A stretch of 64,000 nt of DNA. It comes from Acidobacteriota bacterium (GTDB lineage Bacteria > Acidobacteriota > Thermoanaerobaculia > Multivoradales > Multivoraceae). Under the pieces are notes generated by a model. It did no database searches, had not been told where the DNA came from, and worked only from the letters and a program-made list of their open reading frames with translations. This document shows positions 1-9,048 of the stretch, in pieces. Within the stretch, counting starts at the first letter, position 1. Every line of letters starts with the position of its first letter. A program made the position numbers and the translations under genes. Where the stretch lies: NCBI GenBank assembly GCA_029263415.1, contig JAJCXN010000039.1, forward strand, positions 124,001 through 188,000, in the 5' to 3' direction.

Positions 1-600
1 ACTCTCGAGATCCGTTCCTACGACTCGGCATCCGGCGGCTCGCAGCAGAGAAACGGCAATCTGTCCGACCAGTCCAAGGCCGATTACGAAGGCTGTTTCT
101 CCGAGTGCCAACTTGGAGAGACGGACTCCCTGCAGAGCGATTGCACCGATTACCGTGAATGCGGCGTGTTCATGGGAGACGGAGTCGGGTACCACCGCAC
201 AAAGGTTCTTGGCAACGCTGACCACCTCGGCATGGGGCCCATTCGAAGCCACCCGGTCACCTGGCCTGAACCCCTGTACCCCGGAACCACAGGCTAGAAC
301 GATGCCAGACGAGCTATAGCCGAGAGGAGTCGGCTGCGACAGTTTGCTTTGGACCTGCTCATAGGTCTTCAATATGCCCTCTTGGCGGAGCTTCTGCAGA
401 ACTCGCCGGACCTGGTCGGGTCGTTCACGGGCTTTGTTGAGAAGAGACTTCTGGGCGAGGTTGCGCACCGCCTTTTCGGTCCCTGCCGAGATGACGGATG
501 CGACGTTGGCGATGACGATCTGACCGGGAGTCGCGATGGGCTCCGGGACCTCGACGATCCGGAGTTCTCCCCGGTTGAGTTTCTGGACGATCTGTTGCAT
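1..600 (-). CDS. Bi-domain (zinc-dehydrogenase-type) oxidoreductase, N-terminal part, cut by window start
   Basis: The minus strand reads open from an ATG at 600 to the window edge, giving 200 residues without a stop. The protein begins MQQIVQKLNRGELRIVEVPE, then has SAGTEKAV near residue 38, a PLGYSSSGIV stretch with a GDRVAS motif, and ends in a nucleotide-binding turn (GLGLVGQIAV). This matches the GroES-like and Rossmann parts of medium-chain dehydrogenases of the kind fused to a Gfo/Idh/MocA domain in polysaccharide clusters; the second domain would lie outside the window. The substrate is unknown, probably a nucleotide sugar or sugar acid. It diverges from the genes to its right. The family call is good; the fused architecture is inferred from the N-terminal style and the neighbouring heparinase. 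Confidence 0.85.
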   Translation of the reverse strand, partial: MQQIVQKLNRGELRIVEVPEPIATPGQIVIANVASVISAGTEKAVRNLAQKSLLNKARERPDQVRRVLQKLRQEGILKTYEQVQSKLSQPTPLGYSSSGIVLACGSGVQGFRPGDRVASNGPHAEVVSVAKNLCAVVPDSVSHEHAAFTVIGAIALQGVRLSKLALGETAFVIGLGLVGQIAVSLLRAAGCRVVGTDLES

Positions 601-779
601 TTGAGTAAATCTCTTTTCGCCGTCATCCTACATCTTGCCTTCCGTCGGGCCAAGGGTTACCGCAGTCGAGATGAACGAGGACTGGATCTACCCAACCTCT
701 TCCACGTGCGAGAGGCGCCGGTGGAGATTCTGGCGTTCAACTGTCGAAGGAGGGCGCTCAGCTCGAGCTGCTGTAGTCA

Positions 780-1640
780 AGTCCAACCTGTTTCATCATC
801 GGCGCTCCAAGATGCGGCACCACGGCGCTCAGCGAGTAGTATCTGCTCATCCGTGCGGGGAGTTTCTCTACGCGACCGAAGGAGCCCTGTGCCTTTGTAC
901 CGATTTCGCCGCTGAGTGTCGATAGGCGCTCCGCCTGCCGGACTACTTACGGTGTTTTGATCAGACCGATCTGCACCGGCGTCGAGCTGTTGGCGAAGCT
1001 GCAGTTTGGTACCTGTTATTCGGGGTTGCGGTTTCCAGCATCCTTGACTGCAACCCTGAAGCGAAATTCATCGTCATGGTCAGAAATCCAGTGGACCTAG
1101 CATACTCTCACCACCCGCAGAGTGCGAATTGTGGTCACGAAGATGAGGGGCACTTCGAAGCGCCTTGGCGATTGCGGTCGGCGTGTTATCACTGCCAACG
1201 AATACCTTCGACCCTGGCCGACCCAAAAGCACTGCAAAACAGAGAAATCGCAAAGTTCAGTGAGCAGGTCGAACATCTCGACTCTCAAGGCCCGCGAGAG
1301 AGTGCCAGGGTTCTTGTGCTGTCGGACTTGCGCCGCAACTCCGATCACGTCCACCAGCGTGTATTACGCTCTGTGGACCTGGCCCGGGATAGCCGCGCTA
1401 CCTTTCCGAGCGTCAACCGCGATCGAAACATTCGATTGCGAGGGATACGCCGTTTGTCTGCCATCGGTTCGTCGATCGAGCGTCCGGTCGGCGTCCGCCG
1501 TTCGTTCGCGATCTGGCGGGGCCCTTCACCTACTATTGTCGCCCATCCAAAATACCCGCCGCTTGAGCATTCGCTAAGGGCAGAGCACCAGACATTCTTT
1601 GAAAAGGCCGTTTCCAGCGTTTCTGATCCGTCGATCATGA
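780..1640 (+). pseudogene. Decayed PAPS-dependent sulfotransferase
   Basis: No single frame spans this region, but consecutive pieces of a sulfotransferase lie in order. At 792-836 one frame reads FIIGAPRCGTTALSE, the 5'-phosphosulfate loop, followed at once by a TAG; the same frame continues to KEPCAF at about 879. Another frame gives CTDFAAECR then TAG at 923. That frame resumes with RRAVGEAAVWYLL and at about 1052-1110 NPEAKFIVMVRNPVDLAYSH, the 3'-phosphate-binding signature (RNP...AYS). Further on come KFSEQVEHLDSQGPRE, VLVLSDLRRNSDHVHQRVL and FPSVNRDRNIR, matching the family C-terminal half. At least two frameshifts and two in-frame stops make a working protein very unlikely. It was probably a carbohydrate sulfotransferase modifying the polysaccharide made by this locus. 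Confidence 0.82.
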
Positions 1641-1676
1641 TCTATCGGTTTGATCTCGCTGAGACGAGGAGTACTC

Positions 1677-3041
1677 TTGATTGCTGAAAAGAAGGTCTTG
1701 ATAATCGCCAATGACTTCCCGCCGATTGGGGGGGCGGGGGTCCAGCGTTCACTCTATTTTGCCAAGTACCTGCAACAGTTTGGTTGGCTTCCTGTGGTCT
1801 TGACGGTCAAAGATGTTGCTTTCCCGGCCAAAGACCCGACGCTGTTGGACGAGCTTCCTGCTGAGGTTGAGATCCTGCGCACCGCAACCTGGGAACTGCG
1901 GCGTCTCGCGTGGCAGCTCGAGTTGGTTCGGTCCGACCCGAGGATGCCGTTGGCGCCTTCGCGGGCGCTCAAGCCCGGACCCGCTGGCGCCACGGCTTCG
2001 AGCCCGCGCATACGAGAACTCGGTCGGGCCCTCAAGCGGTGGTGTTTTGTGCCGGATGACCGCTTACTGTGGGCTCCGTTTGCTGTGCCCAAGGCTCTGC
2101 AAGCGATCAAACAACTCGGTATCTCAGCCGTTTTCGCGACGATTCCCTGTTATTCCTCCGGTGTCATCGGAGAGATAGTAAGTCGCAGAAGTGGTTTACC
2201 TTTCCTACTGGATATGCGCGATCCTTGGACCCAAGACCCCTACCTACCCAGTCCCACGCGCCTACACGCTTGGCTCAACTCGAGGTTGGAAAGGAAAGCG
2301 ATCTGCCGAGCAAAGCGCATTGTGGTCATTTCCGACGAGATGCGCAAACGCCTACGGGCCGCCTATCCCGCGATGTCAACCGACAAGTTCGTCACGATTA
2401 CCAATGGCTACGATCAAAACGAGTTTTCAACTGTTGTGCCCCGTGATGCTAACGGCCGATTTGTCGTTGCGTACTCGGGTTCTCTTTATGCTCATCACAG
2501 GGCAGCTCTGAGAGTGTTCTGCGCAGCCTGGTGCCAACTCTGCGAGAGAGACGCCGATTTTGAGCGTGAGTCCGAGCTTTGGCTGGTCGGCCGCTGTGAT
2601 CCCGAGATTCGTGAAGAACTCGGTTCGTGGCCGCGACTCAAGGCAAAGGTCTTCGGCTATCGGTCTCATCGGGAAGCGTTGACGTATCTTGCGGGAGCAT
2701 CTGCTCTTCTGTTGCTGATCAAGAATCTCGACCCAGAGCATGATCTGGTGACAATTCCCGGCAAGCTTTTCGAATACGTCGGGGCCAACTCTCCGATCCT
2801 GATGATCGGTCCCGAAGGCGATGCTGCCGATATCGTCCGCAGCACCAATGGAAGAGTCCACCGCGAAGGAGAACTCGATCAGATCGTCGAGTCGTTGTCC
2901 GAGATCTATCGCGGTCGAGGTGTCCCCAGTCGCACAGCGCACGCTGACAATCGTGACATCTATGACCGAAAGCGCCTGGCAGGATGTTTGGCTAGGCAGC
3001 TAGACGAACTCGTCGCCTCCGACAACTCAGTCACGGCATGA
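1677..3041 (+). CDS. Glycosyltransferase family 4-like protein
   Basis: A 454-residue GT-B glycosyltransferase. After the start comes KKVLIIANDFPPIGGAGVQR, the glycine-rich N-terminal loop of GT4 enzymes that follow a ...FPP..GG...R pattern. The C-terminal half has FVVAYSGSLYAHH (about residue 260), a KVFGYRS/REALTYLAGASALLLLI stretch and GKLFEYVGANSPILMIGPEGD, the acceptor/donor nucleotide-sugar region with the K..EY motif. TTG at 1677 is preferred because AGGAG lies 5 bases upstream; a TTG at 1650 lacks such a site. It most likely adds a sugar to the lipid-linked repeat unit in the cytoplasm. The stop is directly followed by the oxidoreductase start, so the two are probably co-transcribed. 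Donor and acceptor cannot be read from sequence. Confidence 0.88.
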   Translation: MIAEKKVLIIANDFPPIGGAGVQRSLYFAKYLQQFGWLPVVLTVKDVAFPAKDPTLLDELPAEVEILRTATWELRRLAWQLELVRSDPRMPLAPSRALKPGPAGATASSPRIRELGRALKRWCFVPDDRLLWAPFAVPKALQAIKQLGISAVFATIPCYSSGVIGEIVSRRSGLPFLLDMRDPWTQDPYLPSPTRLHAWLNSRLERKAICRAKRIVVISDEMRKRLRAAYPAMSTDKFVTITNGYDQNEFSTVVPRDANGRFVVAYSGSLYAHHRAALRVFCAAWCQLCERDADFERESELWLVGRCDPEIREELGSWPRLKAKVFGYRSHREALTYLAGASALLLLIKNLDPEHDLVTIPGKLFEYVGANSPILMIGPEGDAADIVRSTNGRVHREGELDQIVESLSEIYRGRGVPSRTAHADNRDIYDRKRLAGCLARQLDELVASDNSVTA

Positions 3042-4208
3042 ATGGAGCCGGAAGTAATGGACTATACGACTCAGACAATTAGCTACAAGGTGCGGAAAGC
3101 CCTTCGCTACACCCGGCTTTATGGTCTTCGTCGTACTTGGACAAAGGTCCGCGGCCAGTACCACATGAAGAAGGTGTACGACCCAGTTCCCGCCCAGGCT
3201 TCGCCGCCTCCGGAGGGAGGCCATGTTGGCATCATCGGTTGTGGAAATTTTTCATACAGCAATATCGCATACTACCTAAAACGAAACTATGGAGATGTTC
3301 TTCGCGCCTGTATGGATACTGACCTTTCTCGCGCAGCGTCTCTGGCTGAGCGATACGGAGTCCGCTACTTTACCGACGATGCCGAGAAGCTCATGGCCGA
3401 CCCTGACATCGATCTTGTCTATATCGCTTCAAACCACGCCTCGCACGCCGAGTACGCCATCGACGCGCTCTTGGCGGGCAAAGCTGTTCATATCGAGAAA
3501 CCCCATTGCGTCCGTGAAGACCAATTGCTCCGATTGTGCCAGGCCATGTCCGAGACCGGCGGTAAGGTCACTCTCGGATACAACCGTCCCGGAAGCAAGC
3601 TCGGCATTCTGATCAAGAAGCACCTCGACGCAGAGCAGGGAGCCGCGATGCTAAATTGGTTCATAGCCGGCCACCAGCTGGACCCGGAACACTGGTACTT
3701 CCAAGAAGAAGAAGGAGGAAGGATTCTTGGGAATCTTTGTCATTGGACGGACTTTCTTTACCAGATGGTTAAGAGCGAAGATCGCTTTCCAATAACCATC
3801 ACGCCGACGCGATCCTCGCAGTCCGATTGCGATATCGCCGTTACATACCTGTTTGGTGACGGTACGATCGCTGCCCTCACGTTCTCTGCGAAGGGTCACA
3901 CGTTCGAGGGCGTTAGAGAGCGATTCGCCGCTCATAAGGGGAATGTGCTGATTGCTCTGGACGACTTCAGGGACCTAGTCGTGGAGATCGTGGATGAGAA
4001 ACGTAAGTACTCGCGATGGTTCCGCGACCACGGCCACGAACGCCGGATTTGTGACAGCTACCAAATGACTGGAGCTGACGGACGGGGCGAACCGACTTCC
4101 TATGTTTGGGAAACCGGCATGATCTCTCTCAAGACGAAGGAGGCGCTGGAGAAGAACGCGCCGTTGACGGTGCTCTCTTTTGCGGACACGTTTCCACAAC
4201 CTGAGTAG
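3042..4208 (+). CDS. Gfo/Idh/MocA family oxidoreductase
   Basis: A 388-residue NAD(P)-dependent sugar oxidoreductase. A basic N-terminal tail of about 50 residues precedes the Rossmann fold (HVGIIGCGNFSYSNI at about 63), followed by DIDLVYIASNHASHAEYA and the family EKP motif (KAVHIEKPHC, about 150). The C-terminal alpha/beta domain follows with a tryptophan-rich segment (LDPEHWYFQEEEGGRILGN). These enzymes act on nucleotide-activated or free sugars; co-occurrence with a bi-domain dehydrogenase and heparinase is a recurring polysaccharide-locus arrangement. The ATG at 3042 directly follows the upstream stop; an ATG at 3057 with GGAAG in front is an equally good start. Its last 80 bases overlap the convergent heparinase gene. 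Confidence 0.88.
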   Translation: MEPEVMDYTTQTISYKVRKALRYTRLYGLRRTWTKVRGQYHMKKVYDPVPAQASPPPEGGHVGIIGCGNFSYSNIAYYLKRNYGDVLRACMDTDLSRAASLAERYGVRYFTDDAEKLMADPDIDLVYIASNHASHAEYAIDALLAGKAVHIEKPHCVREDQLLRLCQAMSETGGKVTLGYNRPGSKLGILIKKHLDAEQGAAMLNWFIAGHQLDPEHWYFQEEEGGRILGNLCHWTDFLYQMVKSEDRFPITITPTRSSQSDCDIAVTYLFGDGTIAALTFSAKGHTFEGVRERFAAHKGNVLIALDDFRDLVVEIVDEKRKYSRWFRDHGHERRICDSYQMTGADGRGEPTSYVWETGMISLKTKEALEKNAPLTVLSFADTFPQPE

Positions 4209-6195
4209 CCGAAAACTCGAAAGACACCTTGAAAGGAAGGGTCGTTCGGATTGTGCCGACCAAGCATTGTCGCTGACGCTTGAGCCCGTAGGTTGGGTAG
4301 AAGGGGCTCTCGACCAAGGATAAATCGACTTCGAGCGAACCGCACTGAATCGTAAGGGCCGCGCTTCCAGTCAAGGCTGTCAGCCTCGCCCTGGCTTTGT
4401 CGACACGCGGCTCTGAGACCCCTTCTGCGAGGTGAAAGTACCATTTGATGTTGTGCACGCCGGAGCCTTGCAGCTCATCTGTAATGGTGAAACCGCCGCC
4501 CTTGCAGAGGTGTACCGCGCGTTGGTAGGCATCAAAATCCTCGACTGCTGTGTAGCCGCGGTGGCGGCCGACGAAAGCTCCTTGGCCTGGAGACCAATGC
4601 ACGACTTCCGTCGGATAGTGAGTGGCGTGCGGCCATCGATTGAGCGACAACGGGGCAGGTTCGCAATCATCGAGCACCGCGGCGTTGTGCGATCTTGCGC
4701 TGAGGCTAAGCCCTCGTCGGGGCATGGACCTAGTGTAGGCGGCGCAGCCCGTATCTGTAAGAACATCCTCGCCTAGAAGCACCATCTCGACACTCAAAGC
4801 ATCGTAGTGGCCATGTCCGCCCCGCCCTCTGAGGCCGATATCACCGCAGTCGATCATGCAGTAACTTCCGGGTGCTCGCAGAATGAAGAAGCCTCCCTCG
4901 TCGAAGCCTCTGCTCGTTGAATCAGCCTCCAGTTCCGAGACACCCGGGCGTCTCAACACGTGATCGAGAGCCGCCGTGTCGAGCAGCAACGCCGTGTCCA
5001 GCGACAGCATTGCTGCCGGGACTGGCAGGGGCGTGCGTCCAAACAGGCCCTCGCCGATCGTTAGTAGGTATCGGTGATCGTTGACCGGCTGCGAGCCGAG
5101 CTTGTGCACCCTGCCGTCGTCGGCGTCCCCCCATACTGGGGCCTCTCCCGTGGGCTTCGTGTACGCGGCAATGAACTCAAGCATGCCTTCGAGCCGAGTT
5201 CTGTAGTCGCCTTCGAGATCGATGCCAACTCTTCGGCAGACAAAAAAGGCGTGTAGGAAGAGTTCCGTCACCAGCCGATGATAGGGGATCGATCCCTCGT
5301 GGCAGACCCCGTCGGGGTAGGTCTGAAGCAGGATTTCACGCTTCAGGCCCTCCACTGCGCGAGCGCGCCAGGCTCCAGCCTCTCGGTGATCATCGAGCCA
5401 TACGCCTAGGTAGAGCAAGCCGACCAGGCAACTCGTGTGATGGTTTCCATTGATGTCGCTGTACTCGATGTTGCGAAAAAGAAAGCGACCATGCTCTGCT
5501 AGCGTTCGCGCGAACTGCTGATCGACGAATCGCTCGAACCCTGGTGTTCCGGTGAGCAAGTCGGCGCTGAGCACGAGGCTGATCGCGCGCAAGGCCACGT
5601 CCATGCCCACCACCCATTGAATACCGTAGCCAACTGGATTCTCGCGACGCCAGCAGTCGAAGAGCTCTCTGGCGACAGCCGCGTGCCGTTTGTCGCCAGT
5701 GACTCGGTGGGCCAGGCTAAGTACCGGAAGGTACTGAAGGCGTCCCAGCTCCCAGGGTACTTTGATATCGGTGGCATGTTGCAGGTCGATCAAATCGGCG
5801 TAGCGATAACGAGTGTGAAAGCGGCGGGGCCAACGATAGTCAGTGGGAAAATCCTGATCCCACAGGATCTGCCGATCGAGTTGGTATGTCGAGCCGAATA
5901 TTTCGAACTCGTAACGTCCGTGTCGATCGGCTTGATCGAGCAACGCCGCGATCTCTTCGTTACCGTGCCGCTGAGCGAGATCGATGACACGATCAACCGC
6001 TGCAAGGTCGAGAATCCTTGGCTCAGCTCTCGGAGCCTGCTCCGCGAGCCGGTCAGCGTAGGGATTCCCGCCGAACAAAGCGAGCACGTGTCGCAGGCGT
6101 CTGAGGATCTCGTCCCAGCCGCGCTGGAGTAGAAAGCCAAGACGTCGCTTGGGAATCTCTCGCAGAAAATAGGACAGGTGCTCAAGCAATGCCAC
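4129..6195 (-). CDS. Heparinase II/III family protein
   Basis: A 688-residue protein with the architecture of heparinase II/III polysaccharide lyases: an alpha/alpha toroid over roughly residues 40-350, then a beta-sandwich domain. Active-site-like features are NGNHHTSCLVG (about 250-260), CHEGSIPYHR (about 298-307) and GHYDALSVEM. No clear signal peptide is seen (MALLEHLSYFLREIPKRRLG), so within a biosynthetic locus it may act as a modifying lyase or an epimerase-like enzyme rather than a digestive one. It starts 16 bases downstream of the Wzy-like stop and is probably in that operon. The last 25-30 residues (Pro/Ser/Arg-rich) are translated from the antisense of the convergent gene and look like a run-on past an older stop. 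Confidence 0.88.
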   Translation of the reverse strand: MALLEHLSYFLREIPKRRLGFLLQRGWDEILRRLRHVLALFGGNPYADRLAEQAPRAEPRILDLAAVDRVIDLAQRHGNEEIAALLDQADRHGRYEFEIFGSTYQLDRQILWDQDFPTDYRWPRRFHTRYRYADLIDLQHATDIKVPWELGRLQYLPVLSLAHRVTGDKRHAAVARELFDCWRRENPVGYGIQWVVGMDVALRAISLVLSADLLTGTPGFERFVDQQFARTLAEHGRFLFRNIEYSDINGNHHTSCLVGLLYLGVWLDDHREAGAWRARAVEGLKREILLQTYPDGVCHEGSIPYHRLVTELFLHAFFVCRRVGIDLEGDYRTRLEGMLEFIAAYTKPTGEAPVWGDADDGRVHKLGSQPVNDHRYLLTIGEGLFGRTPLPVPAAMLSLDTALLLDTAALDHVLRRPGVSELEADSTSRGFDEGGFFILRAPGSYCMIDCGDIGLRGRGGHGHYDALSVEMVLLGEDVLTDTGCAAYTRSMPRRGLSLSARSHNAAVLDDCEPAPLSLNRWPHATHYPTEVVHWSPGQGAFVGRHRGYTAVEDFDAYQRAVHLCKGGGFTITDELQGSGVHNIKWYFHLAEGVSEPRVDKARARLTALTGSAALTIQCGSLEVDLSLVESPFYPTYGLKRQRQCLVGTIRTTLPFKVSFEFSATQVVETCPQKRAPSTARSSPAPPSS

Positions 6196-6211
6196 AAGGT
6201 TCCGCGTGGTC

Positions 6212-7633
6212 TTAGGTGGGCCGTCGCCCGTTCGTCGTCAGGAGTCGGTGGGATCGCGACTCCAAGAGGACGCTCTCCACATTTCGGGCGCACTTGATCA
6301 CAAAAAGGAAGAGCAAACACGTCACGAAACCATGAAGGATCAAGACTTGCAGATCCGTCGCGAGGCCGAGGATGAGGCCGGCGTAGGCTAGGGTCAATAC
6401 TCGCATGTGCCGTTTGGGGCCCCGTAGGAGGCGTACGTAAAAGCAGTTGCAGAGGAATCCAAAGAGAAACACGACGATCAAACCGAACCACTGAAAGTCG
6501 TACCAGAGACTGCCCCAAATATCGAGCCCAACGTTGCCGGTGGCGCTGCCATAGAGAAGCTCGTGAAGTTGGTTTGACAGAGAATACTCTTGACGTCCGG
6601 GGAGAAGAATCTCGAGTTCAGCGAGGGACCCTCGGCCCCATTGTGGTTCTAGGTCTCTTAGAAACAATTCATAGACTGCGAATCGTTCTCGGGATGGGGA
6701 AGAGAATACGCGGTCCAATACCTGTAACGGTGCCCACAACAGGGGGTGATCGATGAGTTTCGCTTGCCCCCGCGCGCCCATCATCAACGTCAGGGCGCTA
6801 AGCGCTAGTAGGCCAAGGACGGAGACTGCAAGTGTCTGCAACTTGGTCAGGCGATAGGGTGCCATGTACGAAGACAACCCGATGATGATGAAGGCGACGG
6901 CGAAGAAGGCGAAAGCAAACCGGGACCCCGTCCCCACCGCCGCAAGCGCCGTTAGTACCAAAAACAATCCGAAGAGGAGGCGATCTGCAAGTCGCGAGCG
7001 GATCTGCATCCTGAAGAAGAGAATGATCGTGACAAGCGGCAGCAGGCAGTGCTTGAATTGGTAGATGTAGCCTGGGGCTAGATAGTTACCGGTAGCCGAC
7101 GTATTGCGACGAAGACTGTTATAGACAGCACTCATGCCGTCTGTTCCGTTGGTGAGAAGGGCGAGGAACGCTTCTGCGGGAACGAAGAAGCCTAGGAGAT
7201 AGAAGTAGGCGACTGTTACAGCGACGGAGACAAAGCCGATGGTCAGCAATGTGTGGAATTGAAGGCCGCTCAGGTCGTCAACCCACGGCTTGGCAACAAA
7301 CGTCCTCAAGGCTTTGCGGTGGGAGAACCGCAGCAAGAAGGTGCTCGCTGCCGTGCCTAGAATAAAGACGACCAATCCGGTGCCGATGAAAGCTACGTAG
7401 CGGTGAGAATAGTCTCCTGCCTCGCCCGCCGCCAGGAGAGTCGCGACGAAGGATCCCGTGCCCATAAGCAGGAAGAAGCTCTCCGGGCCGGCGATCAGCT
7501 TTCTCTGCCCTACGAACAGGTAGTGACACAACAGTGCCACGGAGAGGGTGCAGCAGATTAGGGTTGTCAGAAGCATGGATCCGCGCCCGGCGGCTATGTT
7601 TCTTTGACTTCTCGCAGCACGGCGCTCATGCAT
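6212..7633 (-). CDS. Polytopic membrane protein, Wzy/O-antigen-polymerase-like
   Basis: A 473-residue integral membrane protein with about ten hydrophobic segments, for example MLLTTLICCTLSVALLCHYL near the N-terminus and FGLIVVFLFGFLCNCFYV near the end. A long polar loop between late segments holds REYSLSNQLHELLYGSATGN, typical of Wzy/EpsG-type repeat-unit polymerases. It would join lipid-linked repeat units on the periplasmic face of the inner membrane. It follows a Wzz-like gene and precedes the heparinase gene on the same strand, which supports the polymerase call. An ATG at 7576, directly before MLLTTL, is an alternative start; the longer form overlaps the upstream gene by 40 bases. Polymerase function is inferred, since these families share little sequence. 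Confidence 0.75.
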   Translation of the reverse strand: MHERRAARSQRNIAAGRGSMLLTTLICCTLSVALLCHYLFVGQRKLIAGPESFFLLMGTGSFVATLLAAGEAGDYSHRYVAFIGTGLVVFILGTAASTFLLRFSHRKALRTFVAKPWVDDLSGLQFHTLLTIGFVSVAVTVAYFYLLGFFVPAEAFLALLTNGTDGMSAVYNSLRRNTSATGNYLAPGYIYQFKHCLLPLVTIILFFRMQIRSRLADRLLFGLFLVLTALAAVGTGSRFAFAFFAVAFIIIGLSSYMAPYRLTKLQTLAVSVLGLLALSALTLMMGARGQAKLIDHPLLWAPLQVLDRVFSSPSRERFAVYELFLRDLEPQWGRGSLAELEILLPGRQEYSLSNQLHELLYGSATGNVGLDIWGSLWYDFQWFGLIVVFLFGFLCNCFYVRLLRGPKRHMRVLTLAYAGLILGLATDLQVLILHGFVTCLLFLFVIKCARNVESVLLESRSHRLLTTNGRRPT

Positions 7634-9048
7634 CCGAGTACAGCGCCAAAAACGAGAGCGAGCGTGGCTTTCGAGAGCAGGCGGCGCGATTTGGGGCCAT
7701 GGCGGGGCACCGCGATAGCTGCTAAGGCTACTTCTGGTAGCTCTAGCGCGCCGCGTGCGAGCTCGGCCTGATTGTATTTTCCCGCCAGCTCTTCGAAGAG
7801 GCTTCGAGCGTTGGTCAGGTTACGGTCCGATTGAAGTAGGAACGTGTTGTGCTGCCGCTCCAAGGCCTGGATCTCTGCGGTTCGTTTGGAGCTGAGCTCC
7901 GCAAGCTCACGGGACCTTTGCATTTGGATCTCATCGTCCTGCTGGCTCCGCTCCGCGTAGAGTTGGAGCAGGCTGGCGGTGCGTTCTCGCTGAACCCTTT
8001 CCATTTCACCGGTAATACGACGCGCCACACCATCATGGCCTTTGGCCACCTGCTCCAGTTCCACTTCGAGATCGGAAAGCGCTTCGGTGAGCGTGGTGTA
8101 GACAGTGTTGATCGCTTGGCCTGGCAGAGTGGGCCGCGTCGCGGTTTCGAGATCCACAATCCCGTTTTGGCTAAGCAGCAAGGATTGCCACAGCGCATCG
8201 TTCGAGATGGCCTTCTCGAAAGACAGGAATTGCAATGTCTGCGCAAGCTGTATGCGAAGAGTCAAGATTTGGAGGAGTTGCGTCTCCACGTCTAGGCTCA
8301 GGCCGACCCGTTCGGTCGGTGGACCGACTCTCTGGCCTGCTGGTCCTGGTGCCGAGGTCGCTGCCAGACCCTGAAGGCGGGCGCTGTCTTCTATTGCACG
8401 CCGAGTCTCCAGCTGAAAGAGAGTCACCAGATCCTCGGTCTCAGCCTGAAACTCCACGAGCTTCCGGTCCCACGACACCGTGGCTCTGTCGATCCGGCGC
8501 CGCCATTCGACCTCGAGCTCAGTGACTTGGGCTTGAAAGCGGTTTTCGGATTCAAGGCGCTCGCCTTCGAGCAGTACGACTCTTTCATCGCTAGTTTGGT
8601 ACTGGGCCTCGACTAGATCAATGTTGGCGTTAGTGGTGTGATTCTGCAGCTGGTGGCTTCGACTAAGGAACACCTCTGCCCAGGTATTGGCAATGGCTGC
8701 GGCCTTCTCCGCGCTAGCGGCCTGGGCGATGAGCTCAATGACCGGCGCGAGAGTTGTGGCATCCGAACGTTGGGAGACGTAGATACGTGTTCGTAGCCCG
8801 TCACCGATGTCCAATCTTTCGTCATCCTGGCCCAATGTACCCTTGTCGATCAGCTGGGTGACAGTCTCGTCGATCAAGGCGTCGGATTCGAGCAGGCGCT
8901 GAAACCCCTGAATGCTCATGGCGGGCGGCAGAACTTCGGAGGACATGCTGCGAGGCGTCAAGACCAGGGTTGCGGACGCTTCGTATTTTGGCGATGTCAG
9001 AGCGATGACCGCAATTATCGTGATGGCGACCGCCGCGAGGCTTGTCAT
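7594..9048 (-). CDS. Wzz/GumC-like chain-length or export protein
   Basis: A protein of at least 484 residues with the polysaccharide co-polymerase layout: an N-terminal membrane helix (VAITIIAVIALTS), a Wzz-type segment (SPKYEASATLVLTPRSMSSE), a long periplasmic coiled-coil region (about 150-430, rich in Glu, Arg and Gln), and a C-terminal helix (KATLALVFGAVLGCMSAVL) after a Pro-containing patch. It would control chain length or export of the polymer made by the adjacent polymerase. The ATG at 9048 sits inside the first helix, and reading upstream in the same frame gives family-like sequence (GELSLTDLVAFYHRHWLLIA) without ATG, GTG or TTG before a stop near 9270. The true 5' end is therefore probably near 9190, with an unusual start or a frameshift. 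Confidence 0.78.
   Translation of the reverse strand: MTSLAAVAITIIAVIALTSPKYEASATLVLTPRSMSSEVLPPAMSIQGFQRLLESDALIDETVTQLIDKGTLGQDDERLDIGDGLRTRIYVSQRSDATTLAPVIELIAQAASAEKAAAIANTWAEVFLSRSHQLQNHTTNANIDLVEAQYQTSDERVVLLEGERLESENRFQAQVTELEVEWRRRIDRATVSWDRKLVEFQAETEDLVTLFQLETRRAIEDSARLQGLAATSAPGPAGQRVGPPTERVGLSLDVETQLLQILTLRIQLAQTLQFLSFEKAISNDALWQSLLLSQNGIVDLETATRPTLPGQAINTVYTTLTEALSDLEVELEQVAKGHDGVARRITGEMERVQRERTASLLQLYAERSQQDDEIQMQRSRELAELSSKRTAEIQALERQHNTFLLQSDRNLTNARSLFEELAGKYNQAELARGALELPEVALAAIAVPRHGPKSRRLLSKATLALVFGAVLGCMSAVLREVKET

Noticed and set aside
113-319. Short plus-strand open frame near the window start
   Set aside because: It is antisense to the two-domain dehydrogenase on the minus strand, which has clear family motifs; the plus-strand frame has none.
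635-1687. Two open frames that could be called separate hypothetical genes
   Set aside because: Their best-looking stretches are pieces of one sulfotransferase in different frames, so they are better described as one decayed gene.
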